A DNA stretch of 64,000 nt from Anaeromyxobacter sp. (lineage in GTDB: Bacteria > Myxococcota > Myxococcia > Myxococcales > Anaeromyxobacteraceae). Of this stretch, positions 63,348 to 64,000 are shown piece by piece. The stretch spans positions 434,001 to 498,000 of the forward strand of contig JADKCZ010000001.1 in assembly GCA_016718565.1 (NCBI GenBank), given 5' to 3'. The notes under the pieces were generated by a model. That model searched no databases, was not told the DNA's origin, and saw nothing but the letters and a program-made list of their open reading frames with translations. The position numbers and the translations under genes are program-made. Numbering within the stretch: position 1 is the stretch's first letter; each line of letters opens with the position of its first letter.

Positions 63348-64000
63348 TCAGGCCGGCCGGCCGCCGCCGCGCACCAGCGCCAGGACCTGCTCCACCGAGA
63401 TGGGCTTGGGGATCCGGGCCGGGCCGCCCTGGGCGGCGGCCTCACCCGGCGCGGGGTCGTCGCCCGCGAACACCAGCCGCCCGGCCTGGTCCGAGCCGTC
63501 GGCCGCCAGCGCCGCGGCCAGCGCCCGCCCGGAGGCCGGGTCGCACAGGATCAGGTCGAAGCGCTCGCCGGCCCGGACCACGGCCAGGGCGCTCGGGACG
63601 CTGGCGTGCGGCGCCACGTCGAAGTCCCTGGAGAGCGTGCGGTAGGCGGTGGCGCAGTCGAACGGGTCGGCGTCCACCACCAGCAGGCGAGGCCGCCCGC
63701 CGTTGCGCGACGCGGCCGGGGCGCGCAGGGCCAGGCGGCTCTGGGAGCTGGCGGCCGGGAGCCAGGCGCGGAAGACGGTGCCGGTGCCGGGGGCGGAGTC
63801 GACCTCCAGGCGGCCGCCGGCGGCCTGGATAATGCCGAAGCAGCTCGCCAGGCCCAGCCCGGCGCCGCGCAGCCCCGCGCTGTCGGCCGCGAAGCCGGCC
63901 GTCGGCGTGAAGAACGGATCGAAGAGGTGCGGCCGGAGCTCCGCCGGGATGGGCAGGCCGTCGTCGCGCACCTCGACCTGCGCCCCCCCATCCTCCTGCC
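63348..64000 (-). CDS. Hybrid histidine kinase, C-terminal part only
   Basis: The gene continues past the window end. Visible parts are the kinase ATP-binding end (VRDDGLPIPAELRPHLFDPFFT, GAGLGLASCFGIIQAAGG) and a C-terminal receiver-like domain (LLVVDADPFD, phospho-Asp candidate in LILCDPAS, Lys in IPKPISVEQ). The kinase G2 box is intact. The receiver is somewhat divergent. It lies just upstream of the FG-GAP operon on the same strand, with a 242-bp gap. Confidence 0.85.
   Translation of the reverse strand, partial: QEDGGAQVEVRDDGLPIPAELRPHLFDPFFTPTAGFAADSAGLRGAGLGLASCFGIIQAAGGRLEVDSAPGTGTVFRAWLPAASSQSRLALRAPAASRNGGRPRLLVVDADPFDCATAYRTLSRDFDVAPHASVPSALAVVRAGERFDLILCDPASGRALAAALAADGSDQAGRLVFAGDDPAPGEAAAQGGPARIPKPISVEQVLALVRGGGRPA

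Overview
The window is about 70% GC, with strong third-position GC bias, many GTG starts, short operon gaps and long spurious open frames on the non-coding strand. The gene content (periplasmic nitrate reductase, quinol-type nitric oxide reductase, several multihaem c-type cytochromes, a very large OmpB-like multicopper oxidase, TMTC-like TPR membrane protein, many secreted lipoproteins) points to an anaerobically respiring Myxococcota chromosome, most like Anaeromyxobacter. That assignment is inference from gene content. I saw no rRNA, tRNA, CRISPR array or complete insertion sequence.

Layout. 1-4.7 kb: threonine catabolism (kbl partial, tdh), a DTW-domain tRNA-modifying enzyme and an Old Yellow Enzyme, followed by a long imperfect hairpin. 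4.9-13.9 kb: a nitrogen-oxide block with napA-napB, a GAF/sigma-54 activator, a cupin-DUF2249 pair, quinol nitric oxide reductase and a PAS protein. The intergenic regions here share a CACC-N8-GGTG site, and in four promoters one site lies 73-75 bp from the -12 element of a sigma-54 promoter. This looks like one regulon. 14-17.2 kb: a PPP-type phosphatase, a nucleotidyltransferase, and lower-GC spacer around an orphan HTH gene.

17.2-34.2 kb is the most unusual part: secreted proteins, a pentahaem cytochrome with fibronectin domains, a SurA-like isomerase, and two copies of a cassette made of a secreted lipoprotein, a short Gly-rich peptide with a lasso-type leader, and a beta-propeller lipoprotein. 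Between the copies, on the other strand, lie an HPr-kinase-like protein, a B2 protease fused to a PqqD (RRE) domain, and a nucleotidyltransferase. These are RiPP maturation genes without the lasso cyclase, and the peptide cores lack the acid needed for a normal lasso ring. I consider this the best candidate for an undescribed system.

34.5-50 kb: acyl-CoA dehydrogenase, TMTC-like TPR membrane protein, OmpB-like multicopper oxidase, a palindromic tandem repeat, two TonB-like/periplasmic hypotheticals, an HAO-family octahaem cytochrome, a FadH-like dienoyl-CoA reductase and an M3 peptidase. 50-64 kb: aminotransferase, PAP2 phosphatase and methyltransferase in one run, a hybrid histidine kinase, an HDOD protein, small hypotheticals, and a reverse-strand operon for an FG-GAP lipoprotein, a dihaem cytochrome and a FixH-like lipoprotein. 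The window ends inside a second histidine kinase.
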